DNA of 64,000 bases, taken from Alphaproteobacteria bacterium. Its GTDB lineage: Bacteria > Pseudomonadota > Alphaproteobacteria > Reyranellales > Reyranellaceae. A model generated the notes under the pieces. The model saw only the letters and a list, made by a program, of their open reading frames with translations, ran no database searches and was not told the DNA's origin. Where the stretch lies: contig JAFKFL010000023.1 in the NCBI GenBank assembly GCA_017308235.1, forward strand, positions 62,001 to 126,000. Direction: 5' to 3'. A program made the translations under genes and the position numbers. Of this stretch, positions 44,530 through 53,039 are shown piece by piece (the stretch's first letter is position 1; each line of letters starts with the position of its first letter).

Positions 44530-44888
44530 GGTCCGCGATACGTTACAGATTCGTCCTGGCTATCGCGAAAGACGGTGACCTTCACCAGGCCCTTGCTCAT
44601 TGGGGCGAGCCGGCGCCAGATCCAGGCGGCGAGATTCTCCATGGTCGCCAGGCCAAGATCTGGCACGTCATCCAGCATGTGGTGGTCGAGTCCAGCGCGC
44701 GTTTCGGCAAGGACGCGTTCAAGCAGGCCGAAATCGATCACCATTCCGGTCTTGGGATCGGGCTCGCCACGCAGCGTCACCTCGGCGCGATAGGAATGGC
44801 CGTGGATGCGCCGGCTCGACGCGGTATCGACGCTGCGCTCCAACGTGTGTGCGGCATCGAAGCGGAACGATTTGGTGAGCTCCCACAT
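44526..44888 (-). CDS. queD: 6-pyruvoyl-tetrahydropterin synthase / QueD family protein with a Ser at the catalytic Cys
   Basis: 120 aa from the ATG at 44888 (TAATG overlap with the queE stop). Zinc ligands are His14 (FDAAHTL), His29 and His31 (RRIHGHSY). In E. coli QueD the catalytic Cys27 lies four residues before HGH; here that position is Ser25 (SSRRIHGH). The Glu near the C-terminus is also not aligned (VFRDSQDESV instead of VKETC). Linkage to queE argues for a role in queuosine precursor synthesis (preQ0), but the chemistry needs another nucleophile. Confidence 0.85.
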   Translation of the reverse strand: MWELTKSFRFDAAHTLERSVDTASSRRIHGHSYRAEVTLRGEPDPKTGMVIDFGLLERVLAETRAGLDHHMLDDVPDLGLATMENLAAWIWRRLAPMSKGLVKVTVFRDSQDESVTYRGP

Positions 44889-45520
44889 TAGCGGATACCC
44901 AGATGCTTGTGGGTCTGCATGCTGAGCTGCCATTGCGGATGGGCAAGGCAGTAGGCGATGACGAGCCGGGTATTCTCGGCGACGTCAGGACCATCCATCG
45001 GCTGCAGCGAGAAGCGCCGGAAATCGAGACCGACGAACGCCTCGGGCCGAACATCGACCTGCGGATAGACGAGCTTCAGCTCGTGGCCCTTCCTCACCTT
45101 CAGCTCATCTGGAGTCTTGGGGCTGACGCAGACCCAGTCTATGCCGGTGGGCAGTTCGATCGTGCCATTGGTCTCGAGGGCAATCTCGAAGCCGTGCGCA
45201 TGCAGCGCCTCGATCAAAGCGCGATCGACCTGAAGCAAGGGCTCGCCGCCCGTCAGCACGACGAAGCGATGATCGCGGGGCCCTTCCCAGACGCGCTCGA
45301 TCGCGGCAGCGAGATCATCAGACGCGGCATATCGGCCGCCGTCCGTGCCATCCATGCCCACGAAATCGGTGTCGCAGAACCGGCAGGCCGCGGTGGCGCG
45401 ATCCTCCTCGCGGCCTGACCAGAGATTGCAGCCGGAGAAGCGGCAGAACACCGCCGCGCGGCCGGCCTGAGCCCCCTCGCCCTGCAGCGTCTTGAAGATT
45501 TCCTTGACGGCATAGCTCAT
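44888..45520 (-). CDS. queE: 7-carboxy-7-deazaguanine synthase (radical SAM)
   Basis: 210 aa. QueE rearranges 6-carboxytetrahydropterin to 7-carboxy-7-deazaguanine in queuosine synthesis. The 4Fe-4S cluster cysteines are Cys31, Cys46 and Cys49 in a CX14CX2C pattern, the longer spacing typical of QueE rather than CX3CX2C. Substrate motifs include FKTLQGEGAQAGR at the start and LTGGEPLLQ. It overlaps queD by one base at its stop codon (TAATG), so the two are translated together. Confidence 0.96.
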   Translation of the reverse strand: MSYAVKEIFKTLQGEGAQAGRAAVFCRFSGCNLWSGREEDRATAACRFCDTDFVGMDGTDGGRYAASDDLAAAIERVWEGPRDHRFVVLTGGEPLLQVDRALIEALHAHGFEIALETNGTIELPTGIDWVCVSPKTPDELKVRKGHELKLVYPQVDVRPEAFVGLDFRRFSLQPMDGPDVAENTRLVIAYCLAHPQWQLSMQTHKHLGIR

Positions 45521-45538
45521 GCGACCGCCTTCGCGACC

Positions 45539-46075
45539 CTACTCCGCCGCCTTCCGCTCGACAGGTCTATAGGCCTGCGCGAGCTTCACGTAACTCTCAG
45601 CCGAACGCCTGAACATCTCGAGATCCTTCTCGGTGATGTCGCGCAGCTTCACCGCCGGATTGCCGGCCCACAGTTCGCCCTTGCGCACGATCTTGCGCGG
45701 CGTGACCACGGCGCCGGCCGCTACCATCGCACCGGTCTCGACGACTGCTTCATCGAGCACCGTCGAATGCATACCAATGAACGAGTCGTCCTGCACTTCG
45801 CAGGCGTGCAGCAGAGCGAGATGCCCGACCGTGACATTGCGGCCAACGGTAGTGCCCAGGCCCCGCGCGGCAATGTGGATCACCACGCCGTCCTGGATGT
45901 TGGAATTGTCACCGATCCTGATGCCGGGGCCGTCGGCGCGCAAGACGGCACCGAACCAGATGCCACAATTGGCGCCAATCTCGACATCTCCGATCAGCGT
46001 GGCATTGGGCGCGACGAAGGCGGTCTTGTCGACCTTGGGAACGATGCCATTGAACGGGACAATCAGTCCTGACAT
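45539..46075 (-). CDS. Gamma carbonic anhydrase-family protein
   Basis: 178 aa left-handed beta-helix. Zinc-binding histidines are His67 (VVIHIAA), His85 and His90 (VGHLALLHAC), the spacing expected for CamH/YrdA-like gamma-class enzymes. Hexapeptide repeats are visible throughout (IGDVEIGANCGIWFGAVL, IGDNSNIQDG). Whether it hydrates CO2 or serves another role is unknown for many family members. It lies 18 bp upstream of queE, possibly in the same transcript, and is followed upstream by the rpsI terminator. Confidence 0.93.
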   Translation of the reverse strand: MSGLIVPFNGIVPKVDKTAFVAPNATLIGDVEIGANCGIWFGAVLRADGPGIRIGDNSNIQDGVVIHIAARGLGTTVGRNVTVGHLALLHACEVQDDSFIGMHSTVLDEAVVETGAMVAAGAVVTPRKIVRKGELWAGNPAVKLRDITEKDLEMFRRSAESYVKLAQAYRPVERKAAE

Positions 46076-46087
46076 GCCTTTCTCCGC

Positions 46088-46115
46088 AAAAACGAAGGGC
46101 GCCTCGCAGGCGCCC
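46088..46115 (-). terminator. Rho-independent terminator of rplM-rpsI
   Basis: On the minus strand: GGGCGCC (plus 46109-46115), loop TGCGA, GGCGCCC (plus 46097-46103), then TTCGTTTTT (plus 46088-46096). A 7-bp perfect GC stem and T-run, 34 nt after the rpsI stop; the best intrinsic terminator in the window. Confidence 0.9.
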
Positions 46116-46149
46116 CTCGACCCTATCCGACCGGCTCTCGGGACGCGGT

Positions 46150-46626
46150 TTAGCGCTTGGAGAACTGGAAGCGGCGACGCGCGCCGGCGCGGCCGTACTT
46201 CTTACGCTCAACCACGCGGCTGTCGCGAGTGAGGAAGCCACTGGTCTTCATCGCGCCGCGCAGGTCAGGCTCGAACTTGGAGAGCGCCTGGGCGATACCG
46301 TGTCGGACGGCGCCTGCCTGGCCCGACAAGCCGCCACCCGAGACGGTGGCAACGACGTCGAACTGGCCGTTGCGCTGCGATACGTCGAACGGCTGCTGGA
46401 TCACCATCTGCTGCGTGGGACGCGCGAAGTAGATTTTCTGGTCGCGCCCGTTGATGGTGATCTTGCCGGTGCCGGGCTTTACCCAGACGCGGGCGACTGC
46501 GTTCTTGCGGCGCCCCGTGGCATAGGCACGGCCCTGCGCGTCGATTTCCTTCTCACGGATCGCCGAAGGAGCCGGCGCCATCGGCGCCTTCTTGAGTTCG
46601 GCAAAGGACGAAAGTTCGGTAGCCAT
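46150..46626 (-). CDS. rpsI: 30S ribosomal protein S9
   Basis: 158 aa. S9 signatures are YATGRRKNAVARVWVKPG, KITINGRD, GGGLSGQAGAVRHGIAQAL and the basic C-terminal tail ending RRRFQFSKR that reaches the ribosomal P site. Follows rplM by one base, the universal bacterial order, and is closed by the intrinsic terminator. Confidence 0.99.
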   Translation of the reverse strand: MATELSSFAELKKAPMAPAPSAIREKEIDAQGRAYATGRRKNAVARVWVKPGTGKITINGRDQKIYFARPTQQMVIQQPFDVSQRNGQFDVVATVSGGGLSGQAGAVRHGIAQALSKFEPDLRGAMKTSGFLTRDSRVVERKKYGRAGARRRFQFSKR

Positions 46627-46627
46627 A

Positions 46628-47092
46628 TCAGCCGATCCTCGAATTCTTACGGTTCATCGCGGCGACATCCAGCTTCTCGGGCTGCTGTGCCTCGTGCTCG
46701 TGATTGGGCCCCTTATAGACGCGCAGGTTCTTCATCTGCTGCCGACCAAGCGGGCCGCGGGTGATCATGCGCTCCACGGCCTTTTCGATGACGCGCTCGG
46801 GAAAACGGCCTTCCAGGCGCTTGCCCAAGGTCTCGCCCTTGATGCCGCCGGGGTGGCCGGTATGCCAGTAGAAGATCTCGCGCTCGGCCTTGCGGCCGGT
46901 CAGCCGAACCTTCTCGGCGTTGATGACTACGATGTTGTCGCCGCAATCGATATGCGGCGTGAACGTCGGCTTGTGCTTGCCGCGCAGGCGCATGGCGATG
47001 ATCGTGGCCAGCCGGCCGAGCACCAGCCCGTCGGCGTCGATCAGCACCCACTTCTTCTGCACGTCGGCAGTTTTGAGGCTCAGGGTTTTCAT
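46628..47092 (-). CDS. rplM: 50S ribosomal protein L13
   Basis: 154 aa. L13 signatures are WVLIDADGLVLGRLATIIA, HIDCGDNIVVINAEKVRLTG, YWHTGHPGG and the ERMITRGPLGRQQMKNLRVY region. First gene of rplM-rpsI. The AT-rich stretch 47150-47206 upstream probably holds its promoter, but I could not assign boxes confidently. Confidence 0.99.
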   Translation of the reverse strand: MKTLSLKTADVQKKWVLIDADGLVLGRLATIIAMRLRGKHKPTFTPHIDCGDNIVVINAEKVRLTGRKAEREIFYWHTGHPGGIKGETLGKRLEGRFPERVIEKAVERMITRGPLGRQQMKNLRVYKGPNHEHEAQQPEKLDVAAMNRKNSRIG

Positions 47093-47206
47093 GGCTCTTT
47101 CTTCCGTGAGGCGGCGCTTATGAAGAGATCGTCAGTGGAAGTCAAATCCATCGAATTTATGTCCTGAAATCAAAGCATTATGATCGCGGTATTATATTAC
47201 CTCTTG

Positions 47207-47635
47207 CTAACTCGTTGACTTTGGCGGGATCGAATAGGTCATTGTGACATGTGCCACCGGCTCGCTCTTGCCTTCGTTCCAAATGGTGAAGTCGCCGACG
47301 GCAAGACTACGCCCCAGCTTCAACAACCGTCCCTCTCCGACCAGATGGGTAGTGGCTTCGGGCTTGCGCATGAAGTTGATGTTGAGGTTGGTCGTCACAG
47401 CCAGCGCCACCGGCCCCAATTGCCCCAGGATCAGCAGGTAGAAGCCGACGTCCGCCAGCCAGACCAGCGTCGGCCCCGACACCGTGCCGCCGGGCCGCAG
47501 ATGCTGCTCGCTGGTCGGAAGGCGAAGACGGATCGTCTTGTCGTCGAGATGCTCGATCGCCATGCCGGCCGTTGCGGCCTGCGGGAATTCCTTGTCGAGG
47601 AACACCATCAACTCCGCGGGCGTCATCACTGGCAT
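47207..47635 (-). CDS. PaaI-type hot-dog thioesterase
   Basis: 142 aa from the ATG at 47635; the long in-frame extension to 48328 lies opposite the crotonase gene and is a shadow. The hot-dog core shows LRPGGTVSGPTLVWLADVGFYLLIL (active-site helix with Asp) and AVTTNLNINFMRKPEATTHLVGEGR. PaaI/YdiI-like thioesterases release CoA from small acyl-CoA esters. Only 27 bp separate it from the divergent enoyl-CoA hydratase-like gene. Confidence 0.87.
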   Translation of the reverse strand: MPVMTPAELMVFLDKEFPQAATAGMAIEHLDDKTIRLRLPTSEQHLRPGGTVSGPTLVWLADVGFYLLILGQLGPVALAVTTNLNINFMRKPEATTHLVGEGRLLKLGRSLAVGDFTIWNEGKSEPVAHVTMTYSIPPKSTS

Positions 47636-47662
47636 GACGCCCCGCTTCTCACACCATAGAAT

Positions 47663-48463
47663 ATGGCCATGTCCGCTGCCCCCAATGAGCCCGTCCTGCT
47701 GCGCCGTGACGACGGCCGCGTTGCCATCCTCACCCTGAATCGTCCGCGCGCCATGAACGCGCTGTCGGGCGAGCTTATAGACGCGCTGCAAGCGGAATTC
47801 GACAGGCTCGCGACGGACCGCGCAATCCGCTGCGTGATCATCGAAGCAACAGGCCGCGCCTTCTCGACCGGCCACGACCTGCGCGAGGTGGCAGCTCGCA
47901 AGGACTACGCCTTCCATCACGACCTCCTGACGCGCTGCTCGGCGATGATGCTCTCGGTCCATCGCCTGCCCCAACCGGTGATCGCCAAGGTCCATGCCAT
48001 GGCAACGGCGGCGGGCTGCCAGCTCGTCGCGGCCTGCGATCTTGCCGTTGCTTCCAGCGAGGCGACGTTTGCCACCTCGGGCATCACCAACGGCCTCTTC
48101 TGCGGCACGCCCTCGGTCACGGTCGGCCGCAATGTCGGCAAGAAGCGCGCGCTCGATATGCTTTTCACCGGCCAATTCATCGACGCCAACACCGCTTTGC
48201 GCGACGGGCTGGTGAGCCGCGTCGCGGCTCCGGACAAGCTCGACCAGGAGACGATGGCGCTCGCCACGCACATCGCCAACCAGCCACCGCAGCAGATCGC
48301 CTCGGGCAAGGCGATGTTCCACAAGCACATGGAAATGAACATCGATCAGGCCTATGCGCTCGCCACCGAGTTCATGGCTGGCGCCCTGCAGAGCGAAGAC
48401 TCCCAGGCCGGCATCGATGCCTTCGTGAACAAGCAGCCCAAGCCCGACTGGAAGGGCAAATAG
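47663..48463 (+). CDS. Enoyl-CoA hydratase/isomerase (ECHDC3-like)
   Basis: 266 aa (an ATG six bases inside gives 264). Oxyanion motifs are AFSTGHDLRE and ATAAGCQLVAACDLAVAS. The E144 position is Gln (GCQL) and the E164 region reads FATSGITNGLF, so as in ECHDC3 the classical Glu pair is not present. It should bind acyl-CoA, but the reaction is uncertain. Divergent from the thioesterase gene and followed by a MarR regulator gene. Confidence 0.88.
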   Translation: MAMSAAPNEPVLLRRDDGRVAILTLNRPRAMNALSGELIDALQAEFDRLATDRAIRCVIIEATGRAFSTGHDLREVAARKDYAFHHDLLTRCSAMMLSVHRLPQPVIAKVHAMATAAGCQLVAACDLAVASSEATFATSGITNGLFCGTPSVTVGRNVGKKRALDMLFTGQFIDANTALRDGLVSRVAAPDKLDQETMALATHIANQPPQQIASGKAMFHKHMEMNIDQAYALATEFMAGALQSEDSQAGIDAFVNKQPKPDWKGK

Positions 48464-48521
48464 CCTCTTTCTGAAATCGGATTGAAGCTACGGCGTTATC
48501 GCCTGAGAGCTTTGTCCAAAA

Positions 48522-48543
48522 ATTAGATGATATGCCAACTAAT
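48522..48543. promoter_or_regulatory. Possible MarR operator overlapping its own start
   Basis: ATTAG (48522-48526) and CTAAT (48539-48543) form a 5-bp inverted repeat with a 12-nt spacer across the marR ATG (48532), inside an AT-rich patch unusual for this region. Binding here would give autorepression. Short arms, so tentative. Confidence 0.3.
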
Positions 48544-49026
48544 GATATTACAGATAATTCAACCATGCCTCCTTCTGCCGACACCCTGCGAAATTCCTTC
48601 GGCGCCTCGCTGGCCCGCGCTTCCCGTCAATGGCGGCGCGCCGCTGATCAGCGGTTGCAACCGTTCAACCTCACCGAGGCCACCTGGCTGCCTCTAGTGC
48701 ATATCGCCCGAGCAGCCACCCCGCCGCGCCAGAAGGATCTGGCGGCCTCGCTCTCGCTGGACGGCTCGTCGGTCGTACGGCTGCTCGACAATCTGGAAAC
48801 GGCGGGCCTGATCAAGCGCCGCGAGGAGGCGAGCGACCGGCGCGCCAAGGCGATCTTCCTGACGGCACGGGGTCGTGCCATCGCCGACAAGGTCGAGGTG
48901 GCGGCACGGCAGGTTCGGCGCGACGCCCTGGCCGGCCTTAGCGACCGAGACATCGAGACCGCCTTCCGCGTCCTCTCGCATATCTGCAACGCGCTGGAGA
49001 AATCCAAGCAGGAAATAGCGGCATGA
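48532..49026 (+). CDS. MarR-family transcriptional regulator
   Basis: 164 aa from the ATG at 48532; an internal ATG at codon 12 (MPPSADTLRN) is also possible. The winged-helix shows LTEATWLPLVHIARA, TPPRQKDLAASLSLDGSSVVRLLDNLETAGLIKRRE and the wing DRRAKAIFLTARG. MarR proteins repress efflux or degradation genes until they bind an aromatic ligand. Its stop overlaps the ATG of the Bcr/CflA efflux gene (ATGA), so it very likely controls that pump. Confidence 0.92.
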   Translation: MPTNDITDNSTMPPSADTLRNSFGASLARASRQWRRAADQRLQPFNLTEATWLPLVHIARAATPPRQKDLAASLSLDGSSVVRLLDNLETAGLIKRREEASDRRAKAIFLTARGRAIADKVEVAARQVRRDALAGLSDRDIETAFRVLSHICNALEKSKQEIAA

Positions 49027-50237
49027 CCGTCGCTGCCATGATCGTGGAAAAACCTTCGCGCGCAGCACCGCTTTGGCTGCTCGCGCTGCTCACCTTCAGC
49101 GGCACGCTCGCCATGCATGTCTTCGTGCCGGCTTTGCCCGAAGCCGGCCGCGACCTCGGCGCCAGCATCGGCGAGATGCAGATGACGATGAGCGTCTACA
49201 TCTTTGGACTCGCGGTCGGTCAGCTCTTGTATGGCCCACTGTCGGACCGTTTCGGCCGCCGATCCGTCCTGACAGTAGGGCTCGTGATCTACGCCGGCAC
49301 GGGCCTGTGGGCCGCCTTTGCGTCTGACGTGCACACGCTGATCATCCTGCGCCTCTTGCAGGCGCTCGGCGGATGCTCGGGGCTTGTGATCGGTCGTGCA
49401 ATTGTCCGCGACACGGCACTCGCCAAGGAGGCAGCACAGCGGCTCGCATTGATGAACCTGATGGTGGCGATAGGACCAGGCGCCGCTCCCCTTCTCGGCA
49501 GCGCGCTGACGACTGCCTTCGGCTGGCGCTCGATCTTCTTCGGCCTGGCGGGCCTTGGCGCGATCAATCTTCTCTTCACCTGGGTCCTGCTGCCGGAAAC
49601 GCATTCGACAACCGGATCGGCGCACGTCGGCATGCTGGCGCGCAACTACGGCCGCTTGCTGCGCTCGCCCGCCTTCCTCGGCTACTCGCTGGGTGGCGGC
49701 TGCGCCACAACATCGATGTACGGGTTCGTCGCCGTCTCACCCTTCATCTTCACCCATCAACTCGGCCGGCCCGACCATGAGGTGGGAATCTATCTTGCAC
49801 TCCAGATCTCTGGCGTGTGGCTCGGCAGCATGGCGGCGGCGCGCCTCATTCCGAAGTTCCCGATCAACTGGCTCATGGTCGGGGCCAACGCAGCCAGCGT
49901 GCTGGCGGCGCTGTTCCTCCTCGCCACCGTGCTTTCCGGACATCTCTCGGTGCCGCTGATCGTCGGTCCGATGTTCTTCTTTGCCTTTGGGGCCGGCATC
50001 GCGTCCCCGGCGGCCCTCAGCCAGGCGATCAGCGTCAATCCCACGGTCATCGGGTCGGCTTCCGGTCTTTACGGCTTCAGCCAGATGGGCGTCGGTGCTG
50101 TCTGCACCGCCATCGCTGGCCTCGGCGACAACCCCGCACTCACTGCAGCCATCGTACTGGTGGTCGCCGGTCTGATCGCACAGATCTCGTTCTGGATCGC
50201 GCTGCGTTTTCGCGAGCCTATGGCCGGAGCAGACTAG
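49023..50237 (+). CDS. Bcr/CflA-family multidrug efflux MFS transporter
   Basis: 404 aa, 12 membrane helices. HVFVPALPEAGRDLGAS in helix 1, GQLLYGPLSDRFGRRSVL (motif A) and the motif C-like segment MVAIGPGAAPLLGSALTTAFGWRSIF are typical of drug:H+ antiporters of the Bcr/CflA branch. Translationally coupled to the MarR repressor upstream, the classic arrangement for inducible efflux. A possible hairpin, ACCTCC-n12-GGAGGT, follows at 50251-50274. Confidence 0.92.
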   Translation: MTVAAMIVEKPSRAAPLWLLALLTFSGTLAMHVFVPALPEAGRDLGASIGEMQMTMSVYIFGLAVGQLLYGPLSDRFGRRSVLTVGLVIYAGTGLWAAFASDVHTLIILRLLQALGGCSGLVIGRAIVRDTALAKEAAQRLALMNLMVAIGPGAAPLLGSALTTAFGWRSIFFGLAGLGAINLLFTWVLLPETHSTTGSAHVGMLARNYGRLLRSPAFLGYSLGGGCATTSMYGFVAVSPFIFTHQLGRPDHEVGIYLALQISGVWLGSMAAARLIPKFPINWLMVGANAASVLAALFLLATVLSGHLSVPLIVGPMFFFAFGAGIASPAALSQAISVNPTVIGSASGLYGFSQMGVGAVCTAIAGLGDNPALTAAIVLVVAGLIAQISFWIALRFREPMAGAD

Positions 50238-50317
50238 AGCAGGAACCATTACCTCCTCGGTAGTCGACGGAGGTTTGCTGGGTCTTCACGTTGAACCGAT
50301 CATTCGCGTGAGGACAA

Positions 50318-51124
50318 ATGCATCCGCTCGATCAGGCAACGTCGCTCGCTCCCTCTTCGTGTGGCAGCCTGCACGGCTGCACATGTGATGCCTATTGGAA
50401 CTTCGGCGGGCCGTTCGGCGGCGTGACAGCCGCGATCCTGATGCGCGCGGTCCTCGAGAGGACGGATCGCCTTGGCGACCCTTGCTCGATCACCGTCAAT
50501 TTCACCGCGGCTATTGCACGCGGTTCGTTCGATGTTGCCGTGCGCCCGATCCGCACCGGCCGTTCGGTGCAGCATTGGTATGTCGAGCTGCGGCAAGCCG
50601 ATGTGGTGGCCGCAAACGCCACCATCGTCTGTGCCAAGCGCAATGCCACCTGGGCTCACCAGCCAGTGACACCTCCGTCGGCACCTCCCGCCCAATCAAT
50701 CGAGCCGATGCCGAACGACAGCCCCAACGCCTTCGTCCGGCAGTTCCAGTTCCGATTCGTCGAGGGAACTCTCGAACGGCTGCCGAGCTTCGATGGCAGG
50801 CTGCGAAGCGCGCGCACGTGCCTGTGGCTGGACAATGCCGTTCCGCGACCATGGGACTTCGTTGGTCTTACGACCTTTTGCGACCTCTTCTTCGGCCGAA
50901 TCTTCCACGTCCAGGGCACGGTCTTTCCCGCGGCGACGGTATCGATGACGGCCTACTTCCATATCGATTCAGAAAATCTGTCGGCACTCGGCGACGGTCC
51001 GCTGCTCGGCGTCGCCGACGCGAACACCTTCGTGGCTGGCTTCTTCGACCAGACTGCGCAGCTCTGGTCGCCGGACGGATGCCTGCTCGCCACGACGACC
51101 CAGATCGTCAACTATCGAACGTGA
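50318..51124 (+). CDS. TesB-like double hot-dog acyl-CoA thioesterase
   Basis: 268 aa with TGAGGA upstream. The first hot-dog repeat holds WNFGGPFGGVTAAILMRAVLE (active-site loop), the second RTCLWLDNAVPRPWDFVGLTTFCD and ATVSMTAYFHIDSE. Thioesterase superfamily (4HBT_3) proteins hydrolyse medium or branched acyl-CoA. Its stop codon abuts that of the convergent hydroxyacid dehydrogenase gene with no gap. Confidence 0.85.
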   Translation: MHPLDQATSLAPSSCGSLHGCTCDAYWNFGGPFGGVTAAILMRAVLERTDRLGDPCSITVNFTAAIARGSFDVAVRPIRTGRSVQHWYVELRQADVVAANATIVCAKRNATWAHQPVTPPSAPPAQSIEPMPNDSPNAFVRQFQFRFVEGTLERLPSFDGRLRSARTCLWLDNAVPRPWDFVGLTTFCDLFFGRIFHVQGTVFPAATVSMTAYFHIDSENLSALGDGPLLGVADANTFVAGFFDQTAQLWSPDGCLLATTTQIVNYRT

Positions 51125-52111
51125 TCAACGCACCAGATTGACGAGCGTCTCGCCGCGGGCAAAGCGGTCGATGTTCGCGGCAACCAGCGCCGCCCGCGAT
51201 TGGATGGTGCCCTGTGTGCCGCCCGACATATGCGGCGTCATCAGGACATTCGGCAGCTCGTGGAAAGGCTGCTCAGCAGGCAAGGTCGGCTTGTCGTCCT
51301 GCGGATAGCGATACCAGACATCGAGCGCCGCACCGGCGAGCCGGCCTTCGGCGAGCGCGCGATAGAGGGCGTCACCGTCGACGATCTCCGCCCGCGCAAC
51401 GTTGATCAGGCAGGCACTCGCCTTCATGAGTGCGAGCTCACGTGCGCCAATCAGCCCACGCGTGGCGTCATTCAGAGACAGGGTGATCGCAAGATAGTCG
51501 GAGCGGCGCAGCACCTCATCCAGGCGATCGGGTCCGCCGACATCGGCCAAGCCGTCTTGGTCGGTCGACGGCGTGCGGCGAGTGGCTAGCACTTCCATGT
51601 CAAAGGCACGCGCGCGACGCGCCAGTGCTTGGCCGATATGACCATAGCCCAGGATACCCAGCGTCTTTCCGGCAAGCTCGGCAGCCGGCGGCAGGCGCGG
51701 CTTGCCCGGCACCCACGGACCCGGCCAGATGCCTGCCCGCAGATCGGCATCGAGGCGTATCAGGTTGCGGGCGAGTACCAGCATGGCGCTGATGATGTAC
51801 TCGGCGATGCCCGTCTCATGGCCGTAGGCGTTGGCCAGCAATGTGCCTTTCGGCAGCGCGGTACGGTCGATGCGATCAAGACCCGCTGCCGGGAGCTGCA
51901 CCAGCTTCAGTCGCGACCCGGCCGCTTTGCCCATCGCCGCGGAGAAGGCCAGCGTCACCAGGATGTCGATCTCGCCCAGGTGAGCCAAGACAGAACCCTC
52001 GTCCGCCTGCAAGGTCTCGCACGGCGTCTTGATCAGCGGCCGAACAAGCGGTTCGAAAGGTCCGGCAAAGGCGCCGGTAAAAGCGATACGGAGCATGGCT
52101 GGACTTTCCAT
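51125..52111 (-). CDS. D-isomer-specific 2-hydroxyacid dehydrogenase
   Basis: 328 aa from ATG 52111; ATG 52096 (MLRIAFTG) is an equally plausible start. The NAD fold is LAGKTLGILGYGHIGQALARRA; catalytic residues are Arg in NVARAEIVDGDAL, Glu in the following helix and His in LMTPHMSGGT. The family reduces 2-keto acids such as glyoxylate or hydroxypyruvate. Downstream of the class II aldolase gene on the same strand with a 55-bp gap. Confidence 0.92.
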   Translation of the reverse strand: MESPAMLRIAFTGAFAGPFEPLVRPLIKTPCETLQADEGSVLAHLGEIDILVTLAFSAAMGKAAGSRLKLVQLPAAGLDRIDRTALPKGTLLANAYGHETGIAEYIISAMLVLARNLIRLDADLRAGIWPGPWVPGKPRLPPAAELAGKTLGILGYGHIGQALARRARAFDMEVLATRRTPSTDQDGLADVGGPDRLDEVLRRSDYLAITLSLNDATRGLIGARELALMKASACLINVARAEIVDGDALYRALAEGRLAGAALDVWYRYPQDDKPTLPAEQPFHELPNVLMTPHMSGGTQGTIQSRAALVAANIDRFARGETLVNLVR

Positions 52112-52166
52112 GCCGGCCCAAGCTCCAACAACTACCTTCGACGTTATTGCTTGACGTTATTACGCC

Positions 52167-52928
52167 TCAGCGCGCCCAATCGCCGGCGCCCTTCTTCACG
52201 AGCTGGCGCTTTAGCGCTTCGAAGTAGCTCACGCCGTATTCCGGCGCCGAGCGCCGCTGCTTCATATACTGGGCCCCACGCTGGATGATGTAGTCGTCGA
52301 TCGCGACCGGCTCCTCGCCGAGCTGGCGCGAGATCAGCTCCAGCTCGCAGGCTCGCTCCAGCATGTACATGCCGCGCAACGCTCCGGGCAGCGTCGCATG
52401 CGCCGTGAGCAGGCCGTGGTTGTGCAGGATGACATGACCACCCTTCTGGCAGGTCTTGCCCAGTTCCTCACACTCTTCGACCGTCGCCGGCACGCCATAC
52501 TGGTGGTAGACGACATCGTCGAATATAGCGAGCGCGTCCTGACTGATTGGCCGCAGGCCCTGCTTCATGAGCGAGACGCCCCCGCCCGCCCGGGTGTGCG
52601 TGTGCATCACGCAATTGACGTCAGGCCTCGCCTTGTAGACGCCGCTGTGGATGGTGAACCCCGCCGCGTTGAAGCGGCCCTGCTTGCCGTAGACCTTGCC
52701 ATCGAGATCCATCTTGATCAGGCTCGAGGCGGTGATCTCGTCGAACATCTCCTCGTAGTGATTGATCAGGAAGTACTGCGGTTCGCCCGGTACCCGCACC
52801 GACATGTGCGTGTCGATGAGATCGGTCCAGCCGAGATGGTCGACCACGCGATAGAGCGCCGCGAGGTCGCATCGCGTCGTCCATTCCGCCTCGCTCATGC
52901 CAACACGATCCTGCACTAAGCTGTCCAT
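52167..52928 (-). CDS. Class II aldolase/adducin-family protein
   Basis: 253 aa from the ATG at 52928 with GGAGGA; the extension to 53015 lacks a ribosome site. Zinc-binding motifs are MHTHTRAGG and ILHNHGLLTAHATLPGA, with NAAGFTIHSGVYKARPDVN before the first. Class II aldolases of the fuculose-phosphate type split sugar phosphates; many adducin-like members have unknown substrates. Followed by the hydroxyacid dehydrogenase, which could reduce an aldolase product (inference). Confidence 0.92.
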   Translation of the reverse strand: MDSLVQDRVGMSEAEWTTRCDLAALYRVVDHLGWTDLIDTHMSVRVPGEPQYFLINHYEEMFDEITASSLIKMDLDGKVYGKQGRFNAAGFTIHSGVYKARPDVNCVMHTHTRAGGGVSLMKQGLRPISQDALAIFDDVVYHQYGVPATVEECEELGKTCQKGGHVILHNHGLLTAHATLPGALRGMYMLERACELELISRQLGEEPVAIDDYIIQRGAQYMKQRRSAPEYGVSYFEALKRQLVKKGAGDWAR

Positions 52929-53039
52929 CGCCCGATCCTCCGATGCGTCATTTCCTGACTGTCGGGCCAGGAGGTTACTTGAAGAAACCCCTTGGCGCGA
53001 ACAGCCTTTCAGCAAAGGTGCGACGGCAGATTCGCACGG

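Noticed and set aside
47636..48328. Upstream extension of the minus-strand thioesterase frame
   Set aside because: Lies opposite the crotonase gene and adds 231 codons with no homology; the hot-dog domain begins after 47635.
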